Shown in pieces: positions 48,952-61,600 of a stretch of DNA of 64,000 nucleotides. The position numbers were made by a program, and so were the translations under genes. The number at the start of each line of letters is the position of its first letter. Positions within the stretch are counted from its first letter, which is position 1. Below the pieces are notes generated by a model. That model made no database searches, was not told where the DNA came from, and worked only from the letters and a program-made list of their open reading frames with translations. The stretch comes from Circinella umbellata. Lineage: Eukaryota > Mucoromycota > Mucoromycetes > Mucorales > Lichtheimiaceae. The stretch covers positions 1,860,001-1,924,000 of the forward strand of contig JAIWNF010000001.1 in assembly GCA_025093555.1 (NCBI GenBank). The letters are read 5' to 3'.

Positions 48952-50764
48952 GTTTTATTTATTAATGTAGAAATGACAACAAGCTAAAGAAAAATAAAAT
49001 AACACAGAGGACAACGCTGGTTTATTATTAATTTTTCTTTTTTTTTTTTTCTTCTCAGCTCTAATACTTTATTTAGTCTTGTTTTATCCCCACAAAAAAA
49101 AATAGTACGGTGCCTGATCACTTTTTTTCTTATACTTTGATATGCTTGAACTCGTGTCTTGGGAAGATATACACACAGCCTCTCTCACACATACTCCCCT
49201 TTTTCTTTTCAAATCCTACTCGGAAGGTTAATCCAAACTTTCTAATTAATGTATCGTCCATAATCCATGATATATAAAGAGTAGTAGATAGCGGAGGCAA
49301 TGAATGTAGTAACACAAATTATATATAAACAGCTAAACCCTTTTTTTTTGTGTATTGAAAAGAGAGATACGTAGATATAACACAAGCAATTGCATACTTG
49401 AAAAATAAAAAGGCAAGTAGGTTGGGGAACAGCAAGAATAATATCAACATTGATGACGACGGTTAGAACGCTTGTTTGATATCTCTTCAATTAAAGTTCT
49501 CGGCGCCTACTTGACCAGAAAAGCGACTGATGTTTCAAACATCAGTCAAAAAACTATATAGAAAAGAAAAGTTTCAAGGACCATATAGTACCATCACATA
49601 TAACGGTTAAAGAACAGAAAACAGTGCTTTTAATAGTGCATGCCTGTATCATTATTGTTATATGGAAAACAAAATGTAGTATATTATTTTAGAGCTAAAA
49701 AGATACAGTATATAGTTCTTTGGGAGCACTGTGGCATACAAAAAAACTTTAAGCACTAGTCCCGTATAAAATGACACTTCAGGACTTTTGATTGCATAAT
49801 CCTTTTTTTGTATGATGTGCGAGTACAAATTATACTATCTTTCGTTATTATACCAAGAAAAAAAAACCAAGTATGTTTAAAGTACTCATTGTTTTAAAAG
49901 TATAATACAAAGTAATTATTATAGTAACTCAAATAGCTTTTTTTATTTCTTTTCTTTTTAAGGTACAACAAATACAATTTACCAATTATATATACACAAT
50001 AAAAGAAAAAGCTATTATATGAAAACCGTTATTTGCCATGGGAACCATCATTTTCATCAACGGAAAAAGGAAATCGTGAGGACCGTGCACAGTTAAAAAT
50101 GGCATTTCTTTTATGTATAACTATAACTTGATTCCTGAACGTTTCTACTAGTTTTTCCTTTTTAGAATATGTCAAAAATCCAGATAAATAATTTTGTGTT
50201 CAAAAAGATAAAATGCAACAAACAAATATTGTTAGTCAGAACAATTGTTTTGTGGGGGCTGAACCTATTAACTAAATGTATATATTTAAATATTTAATGC
50301 GTCAATCTCGAGGTCGAAATCCAAATGTGGAAAAAAGGATTACTAACTTCACTTGAAGAATACAGTCTATAATCTATGAATAAATTTTCAGTTAACTTTA
50401 TGAATTTTGATATTGAATCATATAAAAAGAAATAAGTAAAAAGAAAGGAAAAGTTACTATGTATTCTAGGATTGTTTACATATATTTTACTTATGTAATA
50501 TAATTTAAGGTTAGCAGGATGAAAAAAAAAACATTCTTGGCGAGTAAGAGAAAACTTTATCCATGTGAAGATTTGACTTTCTTGACTATACAAAAAAAAT
50601 AAACGAGGGAAAAGCCTGACCTGGAATTTTTTTTTTTTCTTCTCATCTTTCCTTTCTTTTTTCCTCTTTTTTTTTAAAAAAACCATACAACTTTATATTG
50701 TTGTTGTTGTTTTTACTCCATTTTAGTTATACACCTACGTCCAAAAGATAATGAATTTAATTTA
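48952..50764. other. intergenic region
   Basis: About 1.8 kb between bol3 (-) and the next gene (+). A perfect inverted repeat with 11-bp arms and 1-nt centre lies at 49525-49547 (GACTGATGTTT C AAACATCAGTC). Open frames at 49130-49490 and 50294-50686 on the minus strand are low-complexity and unsupported. The right end is a T-rich leader. Confidence 0.45.
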
Positions 50765-52418
50765 ATGTCGTGCTTTTGTTGTAATTGTTTCTCGTCGTCT
50801 AAACGACATAACCAACTATCACTCGAACCAGAAGAAGAACCTAATGTCTTTGATTTAACTTGGCGAAATTATCTTTTACCAACATCATGTTGTTGCATTC
50901 CAAATATTTTTAAACGAAATCAACGTATACGACTTGACGATGACGATGATATTATCGACGACGAATTATTTATCTCACCACACGACCAGCAGCCACACTT
51001 TTTTAATAACGACAGTAATAATAATCGATATCATGGCCGCGCTGTACGTGGATATCTTGATGATCCAAGAGACTGGGAATTTGACTCCATGTTAGCAGAA
51101 GGAGGAGAATTCCCACCAGCAGGATTTGTGACGAGAAATCCATTTGGCCGAAAAAATAGTAACAAGAAAAAAAGAAAACACAGAAAACACAACCAACATA
51201 ATAATTATCCAAGAGTTATTCAACAGCATGATGCTGACCAAGAAATATTTTCCGAAGAAATTCAAGATGCAGAGTTTTTAGGTGATGATCAAATTGCTCA
51301 CCTTGCTTATGACCGTTCTAAGGTAAATTAGATTTGTATCTACATGTAATAAAGTACACGTGTATGTAGGAACGAATTAAAATAAACGATGGTCTAAATT
51401 CCAGGATGAGTAAAAATACTAAATATGTTATGTGTATGTACAAAAATAGAATATGGATCCGTATGGTGAAGAAGGGTATATCGATTCAACCTATGGTAGA
51501 CCTCTTTCCCAAGAAATGCAACCACCGCCAACACAAAAAGAATTTTATGCTCCCCGGACCATGCCTTCATATTACTTTGTTGATCAGGAGGATAACGAAG
51601 GTTCCTATGAGGATCAACAACATGATAATAATAAAGGAAACATAGTAGTAGAAGAGCATGAATATTATCAACAAAGAGAACAAGAACAACGAGAACATCA
51701 ACAACAAAACGAAGCATCATCTTCAACAGCACCTGTCGTAACAACTGTAGCGGAACAAGCTCAAGATTTGTTAAGTGAACGATTGGATGATCTGACAGAT
51801 AAATTGATTTATATTCGAAAAAACATGATAGATATGAATAATAAAAAAGAACAAGAATCAGATAATACAACCCTTCGTACGATGAACAAAAAAAATGACG
51901 ACCACAATGACGACCAAAACGATAATGATAGTATAAAAAAAGGACCTGAATCAGACAAGTAAGGAACAAACAACGAGTAAAACAAAGAGTGTAATAAAAA
52001 AAAACTGATTGTTCACATTTAAAAAATCATGTTAATTTTGGGTTTTGTTAGAACAGCATCTGATATGGATTCAATCGCATCCGAAGCACTAAATGAATAT
52101 GAACAACCAGATGACGACGATGATGAACATGAAAGACGACGACGTTCAGCTGCTTCACAGTACAAGTTTCCTTTTAGTGGTGGCGATTCTCCTCCATTTG
52201 GTTCCGACCATCATCCATTTTCTTATTTTACGGAACATAATAACAACAACAATAATAATAACAATAACAATAAACACAAACATACTGCTTCTTCTTCATC
52301 ATTAGCATCATCATATTCTCGACGCCATTCGGCTCTTGTGGATGATGATAATAATAATACCCCCGGTCTCACCATTCGTGGCGTCTTGGATTTTGGCAAG
52401 AAATGGTTAGGTTCCTAA
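50765..52418 (+). CDS. cysteine-headed, low-complexity protein of unknown function
   Basis: Three exons (50765-51322, 51450-51958, 52052-52418) encode about 477 aa. The N-terminus MSCFCCNCFSSSKRH has four cysteines in eight residues, and a second cluster (TSCCCIPNIFKRNQR) sits near 37-50; such clusters are typical S-palmitoylation sites and suggest membrane attachment. Other marks: DDDDDIIDDE acidic run, RGYLDDPRDWEFDSMLAEGG, FVTRNPFGRK and a basic Lys/Arg/His run, then Pro/Gln/Glu-rich sequence. A predicted helix (AEQAQDLLSERLDDLTDKLI, about 290-310), an Asn run and a compact C-terminus (GLTIRGVLDFGKKWLGS) follow. No enzyme domain is seen. Exon joins are in phase 0 and 2 with usual signals. 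Possibly a fungus-specific peripheral membrane or adaptor protein; this is inference. Confidence 0.62.
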
Positions 52419-54306
52419 TACCCTGTTTTTCATTATTATTATTATTAACTACTACTTTATACTTTATCATTTTTTTTTCTTGATAACAAACAACAACAAT
52501 CTTTTCCTTATTCTCTCGTAAACTCCTACTAGATTATATTTTTTTTATTATGTGATGTACTTTTTATTGTAACAATTTAACTCATTCTTCCCCCCCCTTT
52601 CTCACTATCTTTCTCTCTCAATTGTATGTAATATTCTTTTTCCCTTTTATTCTTTTTTCCACTTAAAGTGTTGTATGAAAAAATTACAATATATAAATAT
52701 ATATAAATAAGTCTATTCTTTTTCTTGTCTCATCGAAATCTTTTTTCTTTAATAAAAAAAGAAAGGTCAATATCTGTTTTTGTACAATGCAAGGATTATA
52801 TAACTATAAATTATATAGGTACAGTAGTGAGTTTGTTAAACCACGTGGATTCAACAAAAATGCTAATTCAGTTTTCCCGTGTAGTAAATTTACTTAGTCA
52901 TGATGCAGAAAACAAAGTGCAAAAAAAAGAGAAATCTACAGGGTCATGATAAGCAATTGAAAAAATAAACATATATATACATATATTGATTAGTTGTTTG
53001 TTTTTAATTGTGGTACGATGCTATAAGCCCCTCTTATTTGCTTTTGTTTTTTGTTCTTAATATGTGGAACGAGATTATGAAAGATGTGATATTCAAGATG
53101 AAATAATAAAAATGGGATGATTTTCTTTCCTGAATAACTTTGTCAAAAATTTAGTCAGATATATTTTTACGGATAAACTTGTTTACGTAAAGAATATACA
53201 TAGCAACTATATATATAATTGCCTCATCCGAAAATAAAATAGACAGAAGAATACTTAAATATACTACACTAGCACATAATCTAATAATAAGTACAATATA
53301 TGACTGCGAGCCTCTTTTTTATTGACATATCGACATTCGTCGCTTGTATAATAATGTATTCTCAATGATAGTACACAAATAGTTGTCACCTTGGTTGCAT
53401 ACTTCAATAAATATATATCCAAGTAGTTGGACCATATGATATTTTGGAAAGTAAAAGGAAACTGGTTTTTTTTTTTTTTTTTTTACATTGTATCTTTGCG
53501 TTTACAGTGCGTCATCTTTTGTTAATATCTATTTTAGGATTTAACTCTTGATGTTCTTTTTTCTCCATCTTACCAAGTAACAAAGAGCGTTTTAGCAGAG
53601 TTGACAATAGAGGTGAGTGCTAATAATTGCTATCTATATATCTAGAATAAGAGATAATGTGTAAATATATGAAAAACTATCATTTTTCCAGTTCATCGAT
53701 TCTGCACTAATTTTAAGGCTTTTACTGGTTTATTGTATATTAAGCCTACATATTAAAAAAAACTAGCAGCAGCCAATATTCATTGCTTATCCATTTTACG
53801 TGCTGATTGATCATACAACACGTCGATAAATGTGAAAGTATGTCAAAAACATTTTATATTATACTTTTGAGTCTATTATTTTTCTCTAGTATTATCGGTT
53901 GCTTTATTCTTTTGAGAAAACATGATTATTATTAGAAATATTAGTTTGCTGGTATTTCTTCAAATATTGGAATAAATGCTTCGTTACGAAAAAAAAGTCG
54001 AAAATAAACAATAACAAAAAGAAAAAATAATGTCCATCATTTTGTAAAACCAAAATAAACAATAATAGTTATTTAACAAAAAAAACAAGGAAGCTTTTTT
54101 TAATATGAATAAAGGTGATTATGCCAATATAAAAATGAACAATAAAAATAATCGTAATGTAATACTATTGCTACGTTATTACTAAAAATATGATGAAATC
54201 ATGTTAAAAGAGGAGTAACAAGAATGAAAAAAAAAGAAGATACTATATGATGATAGATAAAATCTATGTAATAGTGAGGTAAAGCACTAACACAGGGTTG
54301 TGATAT
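52419..54306. other. intergenic region
   Basis: About 1.9 kb of AT-rich sequence: the 3' region of the preceding gene (ATT repeats, C-run at about 52590), a long T-run at about 53467-53484, and A/T-rich sequence. No supported gene. The open frame at 52725-52949 has no start context, splice structure or recognisable family. Confidence 0.45.
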
Positions 54307-54638
54307 TTAATCTTGGTTAGAATGAATATTTGTTACGCAGTTCTTTTGGTTGTTCGAAAGAACACCACCTGCGAGGAGTCCGTTGAGCTATAAAATTTAT
54401 TCAGTAAAGAATTAGTATAATATATATATATATATATATATATATTGATATATAACAAAAAAAAACTTACAAGGCCACCCATTTCTTCGTTGTTACAGCC
54501 TTCAACTTCGATGTTAGAACTATCGTCACCCTCATAATTATGCTGACCATAGCCATGGTGGCCACTATTGTGGGGAAGAGCAACTACGGCAACAGAAAAC
54601 AAGGCAACGAAAGCAGCGGCAACTTCAATGAACTTCAT
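54307..54638 (-). CDS. small secreted peptide, 82 aa
   Basis: Two minus-strand exons (54638-54471 and 54387-54307) join in phase 0 across an 83-nt intron (GTAAGT...TTATAG) that carries a (TA)n run. The product starts with a clear signal peptide (MKFIEVAAAFVALFSVAVVA, cleavage probably just after, before LPHNSGHHG). The mature part is short: Gly/His/Tyr-rich (HHGYGQHNYEGDD), acidic (IEVEGCNNEEMGG), then LNGLLAGGVLSNNQKNC and a short tail. It has two cysteines, enough for one disulfide. No known domain. The dependence of the family-like C-terminus on correct splicing supports a real gene. It could be a secreted structural or signalling peptide. Confidence 0.62.
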
Positions 54639-55375
54639 GATTGATAAATAAGAGGCTTGTTACTTGTTATTAAGTAGTATAAGTGGAAGTAGAGAGAAAG
54701 TTAGAAGAGATGATATCGAAATTGAAATCTGTAATAAGCCGTCTTTTTATATCTTTTTTTTCCTCGTACGTAATTGACATATTTTGTTGTATCAACCTAA
54801 CGTTAACTTGTATCGCATACTCATTGTCAGCTATGCCTACAACCTGTTTTTTTTAGTCGCTCGACTTTCCTAATTAGTAGTAGCTATTATATTTTCGTCT
54901 ATATATTAAAGTAAGTAATCTGAGGTTTTTTAAAGTATGTACTAAGTCTATGATTTAATATATGCGAAGTATTCTAACTTTCCGCTACATAATGACAGCA
55001 TGTTTCCACCACCCCTTACTGAAAATTCCTTCCGTTCAAAATAAAATTTGTATTATAGCATATAAGTATTTCTCTTTTATTATTATTTATTTTTGTCCTT
55101 TTCTTATAAAAAAAAAATAATTGAAAAGCATATCATTATAATAATAGACATTCATGGTCATTAGTTTACGATCATTTCTAACTCACTTCAAATTTTGAAA
55201 GTACCAATATTTAAGAAATACGATGAGTATAATTTCACACTCATTAATATGACAGATGTCAAAATATTTTACTTGTTTGTTTGTTTGTTTATAAATGTTA
55301 AATTGAAACTAAAATCTTTTTATAGTAATCATTCTTTATGATTAGGAATGAATAATCCAGTACAGCCCATTCGGT

Positions 55376-55760
55376 TTGTTTGTTTTTTTCAGGGTAATAA
55401 AAACAGACCTATCTACCGGATTTCCAAAGACTTTTACTACTCAATCCATTTATAATCCTGAGTCTGGGCTATTATTATACCTCAACCAACCTGTTTTGTT
55501 TATTTGTTTTTATTTATTTTTGTTTGCTGATAAATCAATGCACGACAATAATAATTCCCAAATGATTATTATAGGTTTTCTTTTTTTTTATATATCTTCT
55601 TTAAGAATAAAAGAGCAACCATTATTTCTATGAATAAAACGGAACTGAACATGCGGATAGAAACATGGATCGTGGCTCTCATTGCTGCAGGGATAACAGC
55701 GATAGAGTTAATAGTATCACTGTTGCTGAATTTGTTCAGCATTTGATAAATTTTGTTTAA
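55376..55760 (+). pseudogene. possible decayed exons, unidentified
   Basis: After a TTTTTTCAG acceptor-like site at about 55392, one frame reads IKTDLSTGFPKTFTTQSIYN and PESGLLLYLNQP before becoming low-complexity. At about 55647-55760 a different frame reads GSHCCRDNSDRVNSITVAEF and ends FVQHLINFV-stop. Both have balanced composition unlike nearby DNA. They are not in one frame, and no splice pair connects them convincingly. Family unknown. Confidence 0.22.
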
Positions 55761-56249
55761 ATGAAACTATGCTTTGTATGCTTCCATGCAACCTGTTGTA
55801 TATGCTGCATTTTGGCGACCATTGTTTCCGATGGTTCCTAATTACTAAAATTAGTAAAAAGTACCAAAGCAACGGACAGAACCAATGACAAATCCCTTTA
55901 TTCTCAATGGATCACGACTAGAAAGATTTATTTTGGATGATTCTTATTTTTCATTAATGATGCGCAAAGTTTTTTAGAGGAAGTGTGTTTAATTTTTCAC
56001 ACTATAAAGAAAAGAACCATACAAGCGGTACCAAAAGAAAATAATGATTTTAATTTAATTCATTTGTAAAAAAAAAAAAAAAAAAAAAAGAAAGAAAAAA
56101 TTGCATAGATGATAACAAATTAACCTTTATCGGGTTATTCATTTTTGTTACTGACGATACTAATCACCCTTTTACGCATTTACAGCATCATAGAGCTAGA
56201 CCTATTAAAAGATACCTCTTCCAACAAGATTCTTACTTCCAGTACTTTG

Positions 56250-56520
56250 TTAGATTCGTGTCCATTTGATATTGCCGGACTTGACACGAGTCTCTAAATA
56301 TTTGATTCGCTTTATACTAAGAATGAGAATAAGACTTTGTGCAATAATCCATCCCAAAACATTCACTTTAGTAAGAACATAATTTTTTAGACAACAATTC
56401 CTTGATCTATTTAGCCAATTGTTTGCTTTTATTAAAATCCTCGGGTTCAAAACGTGGCAAATTACAACAAGAATCGTTCGTTCCTAATCTGATCTGCAGG
56501 TTTCGTTGCGTCTGTAAACA
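56250..56520 (-). pseudogene. possible decayed coding fragment, unidentified
   Basis: On the minus strand one frame reads RLGTNDSCCNLPRFEPEDFN, KSKQLAK, a stop, IKELLSKKLCSY, a stop, ECFGMDYCTKSYSHS, a stop, then YKANQIFRDSCQVRQYQMDT. The protein-like segments on both sides of single stops suggest an old coding sequence with nonsense changes. A second frame in the same strand stays open over 66 codons (56450-56250) and cannot be excluded. Family unknown. Confidence 0.25.
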
Positions 56521-58588
56521 TGGTAAGATGCGAACATGAACTATATAGTGTCATTGTTAGAGCAACTATAAATATACCCTTCTCCATCCATATTAGGGTG
56601 TTATTAATATGTATACTTACTAGCAAAAACAACAGATATACAAGCCCCCTGACAAGTTCCAGTACATTATTGGTCTCGATTTATTCAAACTTTATTGAGA
56701 ATATTCTCATTGTAATGTGGAAAAAAAAGACATATTTAAAGTTATGCGCATTCAATTTTTTTTTTTTTCGCTTCGGGAGAATTTATTATTTCATAGAGCT
56801 ATTAAACTAAAAAAAAATCTAAAATAGTATAATTTTTGCTTTTGTTTATTTCACTCGCACTCTGCACTGATTGGGTGGATTTTTTTTTATGCCAACAGAT
56901 TGCTATTGCAACTACCAATGTCTCGACCTTGATAGACTCTTCAATAAATATATTACTAGAGCATGTATTTACATGTATACACTGATAACAGATAAAAAAA
57001 AACATTCCACTATTTATAGTTACGTTATTAGCATTGATAATATAATTGGGAGGATTAGAAAATACGGAATGCAAGCAGCCATAATATAAAAATTGAGCGT
57101 TACGTTACCTTATCAATTGATGCCTATAAAATAAATTGACTGTACCCAACAACACATCAAATTGTTCTGGACTTTTGTCGCATGGCTCACAAACATATTT
57201 AGATTTTTTCATGGAAACTGAGACTCTATCTTTACACAAACGTTCGAAAAGTTTTCCGCAAAAGAATGTTTGAACACAATGAACTTTCGATACTTTATAT
57301 AAAAGTGTTTGTCACAAACTTAAGTAATAAATGTCGGTAGTAGCACAAAACGGTCTCTCATATAGGGTATTGTGTTAGTAGAGTAAAAACCCCCCAACTA
57401 AAAACCCTATATATTAATAGCAATGGATAATTTACATTAAACAATATAGCAGACAATTTACGACATTTGCCTAAGCTCAAATATAAGTTTCAAAACCCCA
57501 AATCTTTATTGCTTATCATCTTACTTGCTTTAAAATTCATTTGTTTTATAGCTATAATATTTATATTATATTGAGGTTATTAAAACATTGGATGAATGCT
57601 ACATACATCTTATTTCTCAAATTGCTTAGTCTAAAGTGGTAAGATGTATATTTTGAGCCATATAAAAATACATCCATGTGAAAAAAGCCATTATAAACAT
57701 GGTAATTTCATAAATAAAATGAAATAGCCAATTATAAAAACATTGCATAAGTACAATATTGTTGAAAAATGATTTTATGGGTATAGAAGCAGATAAAATT
57801 GCTACGTATAAGATTTGCTTCTCTCTTCATATGCCTAACCAAGGAATTAAACCAATAGCTCACAACTTATTACATTACTTTTAGATAACTAGCAAATATG
57901 AAAAAAAATGTGAGCTGTTTTTCAACTATTATTTATTTAAGCTAGTATATTATTTCTAATATAATATGTCTTTTAATGATTTTTATTAATAGTATTGCGT
58001 ATTCGTTGTGCACTAATTTACTAATACATAATACCATTATAATCTTAGACAAGTAGTAATAGTGTCCAAGCTAAGCAAAAGAGGGGGGAAATTTTCATCC
58101 ATACAAGAGCGGAAAGTTGTCAAAGAATACAAATAATAAAAAAAATGTCAACGTACATAATTATAGCGTGTTAATGTGGTTATGAGGATATTTGACCACG
58201 TGATTTTGAAGTCTCTGCACTCATTGATTGTCTGGCTACATCCCTATATAAATAGTTGTTTTTCAATATTTATGTGTATTTAAGCGTTCAATGTGTGATT
58301 GGAGTGCTTTGTATAAAGATATAGAATAAAGAAGAAACAATACACCCATGTAATTTTATTTGAATAATAGATATAATGAAATAGAATAGAAATTTGGGTG
58401 GTCGTCTGGGAGTCCTTATATTCAAGAATATTACATCACTGAATCCACAAGAGAGAAATCTTATAATGACTTTATGCTTGAAGAAAATTATTGTCAGGTA
58501 AATTTAATTGCTAAAAGACTAAAAGACTTAAAAGGTAAAGATAGAACTAAAGTACTTTGATTGTGGGATATTTATATTATTAGCAATG

Positions 58589-58654
58589 CCTGAAATACGG
58601 CATTGCTTTGCCTGGAGTAAGATATTGCTCTGCCAGAAATATGGCATTGCGTGA
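58589..58654. repeat. three degenerate 22-bp tandem units
   Basis: Units at 58589-58610, 58611-58632 and 58633-58654 each start CC and share the core (A/G)TAT/ACGGCATTGC-like sequence with TATTGC or CATTGC at the same place (CGGCATTGCTTTG, AGATATTGCTCTG, TGGCATTGCGTGA). Divergence between units is high, so it is an old or weak repeat. Confidence 0.5.
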
Positions 58655-61600
58655 GCCAAAAAGATTACGTATGACACTTGTTTGTGACGCGGTAATAATA
58701 ATAATAATAATTGTTAATATAAAAATGTTTTCAATTTTTATACGTTAGACAGTATGACAATAAGTTAGATTATATAGCTAGACTATTCTTCAACTGAACA
58801 TTGTGAACTGCCCTCATTGAATAATATTAAACCACTAATAGCATATGTCAAGTAGAATTAATTAGAAGGAATTGTATAAGTAACCGCCAGTAATCGCAAT
58901 CACATATGTGGGCCGTGTTGACCTCGTGAAAGGGATGTAGTTGACCTTTTTTTAACCAATTAATAAAAAAAGAAATATGTTTGGTGTATGAATTGAACAA
59001 GGTATATTTTTAAGCGACCGAGGATAAGAAGACCAAAAGAATTAAGTCTCTAAAATTAATATCACTTTTTTTCGAAAATTAAAGCAGCAATGTTAAATTA
59101 TATTATATTCATTGTTAAAACTGTCTCAGGTTTTATTGTAGGCAAAAAAAAAATCAGTCATATCCATTATTATCAATATTACCTGACGTCTTTAAAATAA
59201 TAAATAAAGAACGTAAAAAGACTACTACAATCTAATACAAGGTATCGATGAGCCCATCAAAATATAAACTGCTGTTGAGCAACTCCACTTGCATTTCACA
59301 ATCTATTTAGCTAATGAATTTTATTCCTTCCTGTTTTTTTTTTCATTGCAGTCTTTAAAATTTTACTATATATAATTTAACCTGCAAAATTGTAATATAT
59401 ATATTAATATATAACATACAATGTATTTATTCAATTTAATGTAATGAATTCAAAAAACAACTCCGTAAATTGGTCGCCGTGACATCTAATACGCATTACT
59501 AGTTGTACAGGCTCTTGAGGTTCTATATAGCAAGAGTATATACACTAAGCAACACTATTCCTAAACAGCGCACTGCAAAATAATATTTGAATTCCCAAGT
59601 AAAAAAAGCTATTGTGTATTTTTATATTCTGAATCAGAAGTGGGTGTAGAAGAGACTGTTTATAACAAAAACATACTTTAGAAAAGAAATAACTAATTAT
59701 AAGGATACAAAGTAACTGAAAGACAGAAATTTTCCAAACATAACCCTATTAGTATCCTATTAATAAAAGAGCTCCATGCTAAACACATATAAAAAGCATA
59801 TCAACCAAACAATTATAAAATTGAAGGAGCACACATATACATTGTGTTAACATGCTCAGAAACAAAGATGACCTGAAACAGTAGCACCATATCATCTTTT
59901 GTCATAAATTAGCATTGTTTCTTGATGCTATATGTTTTATACTCTTTATCGTCTAAACCATCGATAACACACATTTTAGCATTGACAATCCTTTTTTTTT
60001 GTAAAGATATATTTAATTGGATGCTAGAAGTGGTTCTGTGCCAAAAAGGTTTAAATGCTCGCACTTTCAGGTAAGCAGTGGATTATTTACGACATTATAT
60101 ATCATATGTACATATTCATGCAAATACTAAATATAATGGCTCTCTTTACACTGTTATCGGGCAAACACAAGTATTGATTTGCAAACAATCATTGTCGGAA
60201 TCAGTCATTAATCCGAAGCACGCCAGAATTTTGATACTCAGAACACAACCAAAATATCGATTTTGAACGATACGTTATCATCAATGGAAAAAGAACAATT
60301 TATTATATTTATAAAGACCCTATGAGTGATACTTTTACTAGAATAGTGATTACAAACAATCGAGGTGTCAAAATGTCTCTATGTACGTATTTTGGTTGCT
60401 ATACTTTTAAAAATAATAATTAAACCGTATATGGCTTCTACTTCTGACAAATCAACTCTAGTTACCACGACCAGTATCAAACGGCCTAAAGCGAAAATCT
60501 CGCAAAGGAAATGATAACCCATTGTACATTACACCCTTTCTTAAATATAGTACCCGTTTATAAAAATGTAGTAACTTTTAGTTATTATTCTTATACATAA
60601 TCAATATATTTCATTCCATTAGCATCTTAAGCTCTATCATACATTCATACTATCATAATCTTTACTAATATAAAGAACGTTATGTATCATACCGAATTCT
60701 GACTCTTATTTGTTTGACCTATTTACTCCAATTCCCCACATTTAATAAGAAAGAGAATCTAGAAACATAGAGTACTGTGACAAGTACAATCAAAGAATAA
60801 CAGAAAAGCATATCAAAATCATTTAGTACGTATCTATGACGGAATGGATAAATTTTCATGCTACTAGTATGTTCTCCCTTCGCAAAGGTGGATAAGACAT
60901 TATATCGATAGCCTAATTTTACATTAAAATAGTGAAAGAGAAGTCATAGTTCATCTAATAAACGCTTTATCACCGTTATTTAAAAGACCTATACAGCTTT
61001 TATTTGATTATAGAAAATAAGAGTGAGTGATCATATGAAACTGGGCCGAAATTGTGTCAACTGAGCGATCGAGGTAATTTTTGTAGCTTTTTCATGGTAT
61101 GTATACGTATTTACCAAGGTGCTTTTGTTGTGTAAAAGAGCTGCTCCTGCTACACTCAAAATAACATTATAAATTAATAAATGCATTGGTATTGACTTTG
61201 TTTAAACAACCAGTATATTATTTATATAAGTATAATTGCATTATTTAAATGCGGTCAAAAAAAACTCCCTGATGGTCGGCCTTTTTTCTTTCCTTTTTTG
61301 TATGTGCTTAGTTGACAGGATTCTCTTTCAACACCATAACTTTGAATTTCTGTAAGTTCAGATATTCTATACTAGTTTTATGTTACTATAAATTTTTGAC
61401 CAATGTCAATTATGCAGTTATGGGGTTATAAGTACTATACATTTGATGAAGATTTATCTTGACAAATAAAGAAGCTGAACAAATGGGGTCACTATGTGTA
61501 TTTTACATCTTATTTCCTATATCCATATTACTACCTTATATATATATAAGGCTAGGGTTTGCTTGACAAAACTTGATACGACTATCCCATGCATTGTTAT

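Noticed and set aside
51394..51969. 191-codon minus-strand open frame
   Set aside because: Antisense to exon 2 of the cysteine-headed protein; its composition is the shadow of Asn/Gln/Asp-rich coding sequence.
58243..58255. TATA-like CCTATATAAATAG as the promoter of a small gene
   Set aside because: The nearest downstream ATG is followed at once by TAA, and no spliced frame could be built.
60078..60266. 62-codon plus-strand open frame
   Set aside because: No splice support, no neighbours and no recognisable motif; length is compatible with chance.
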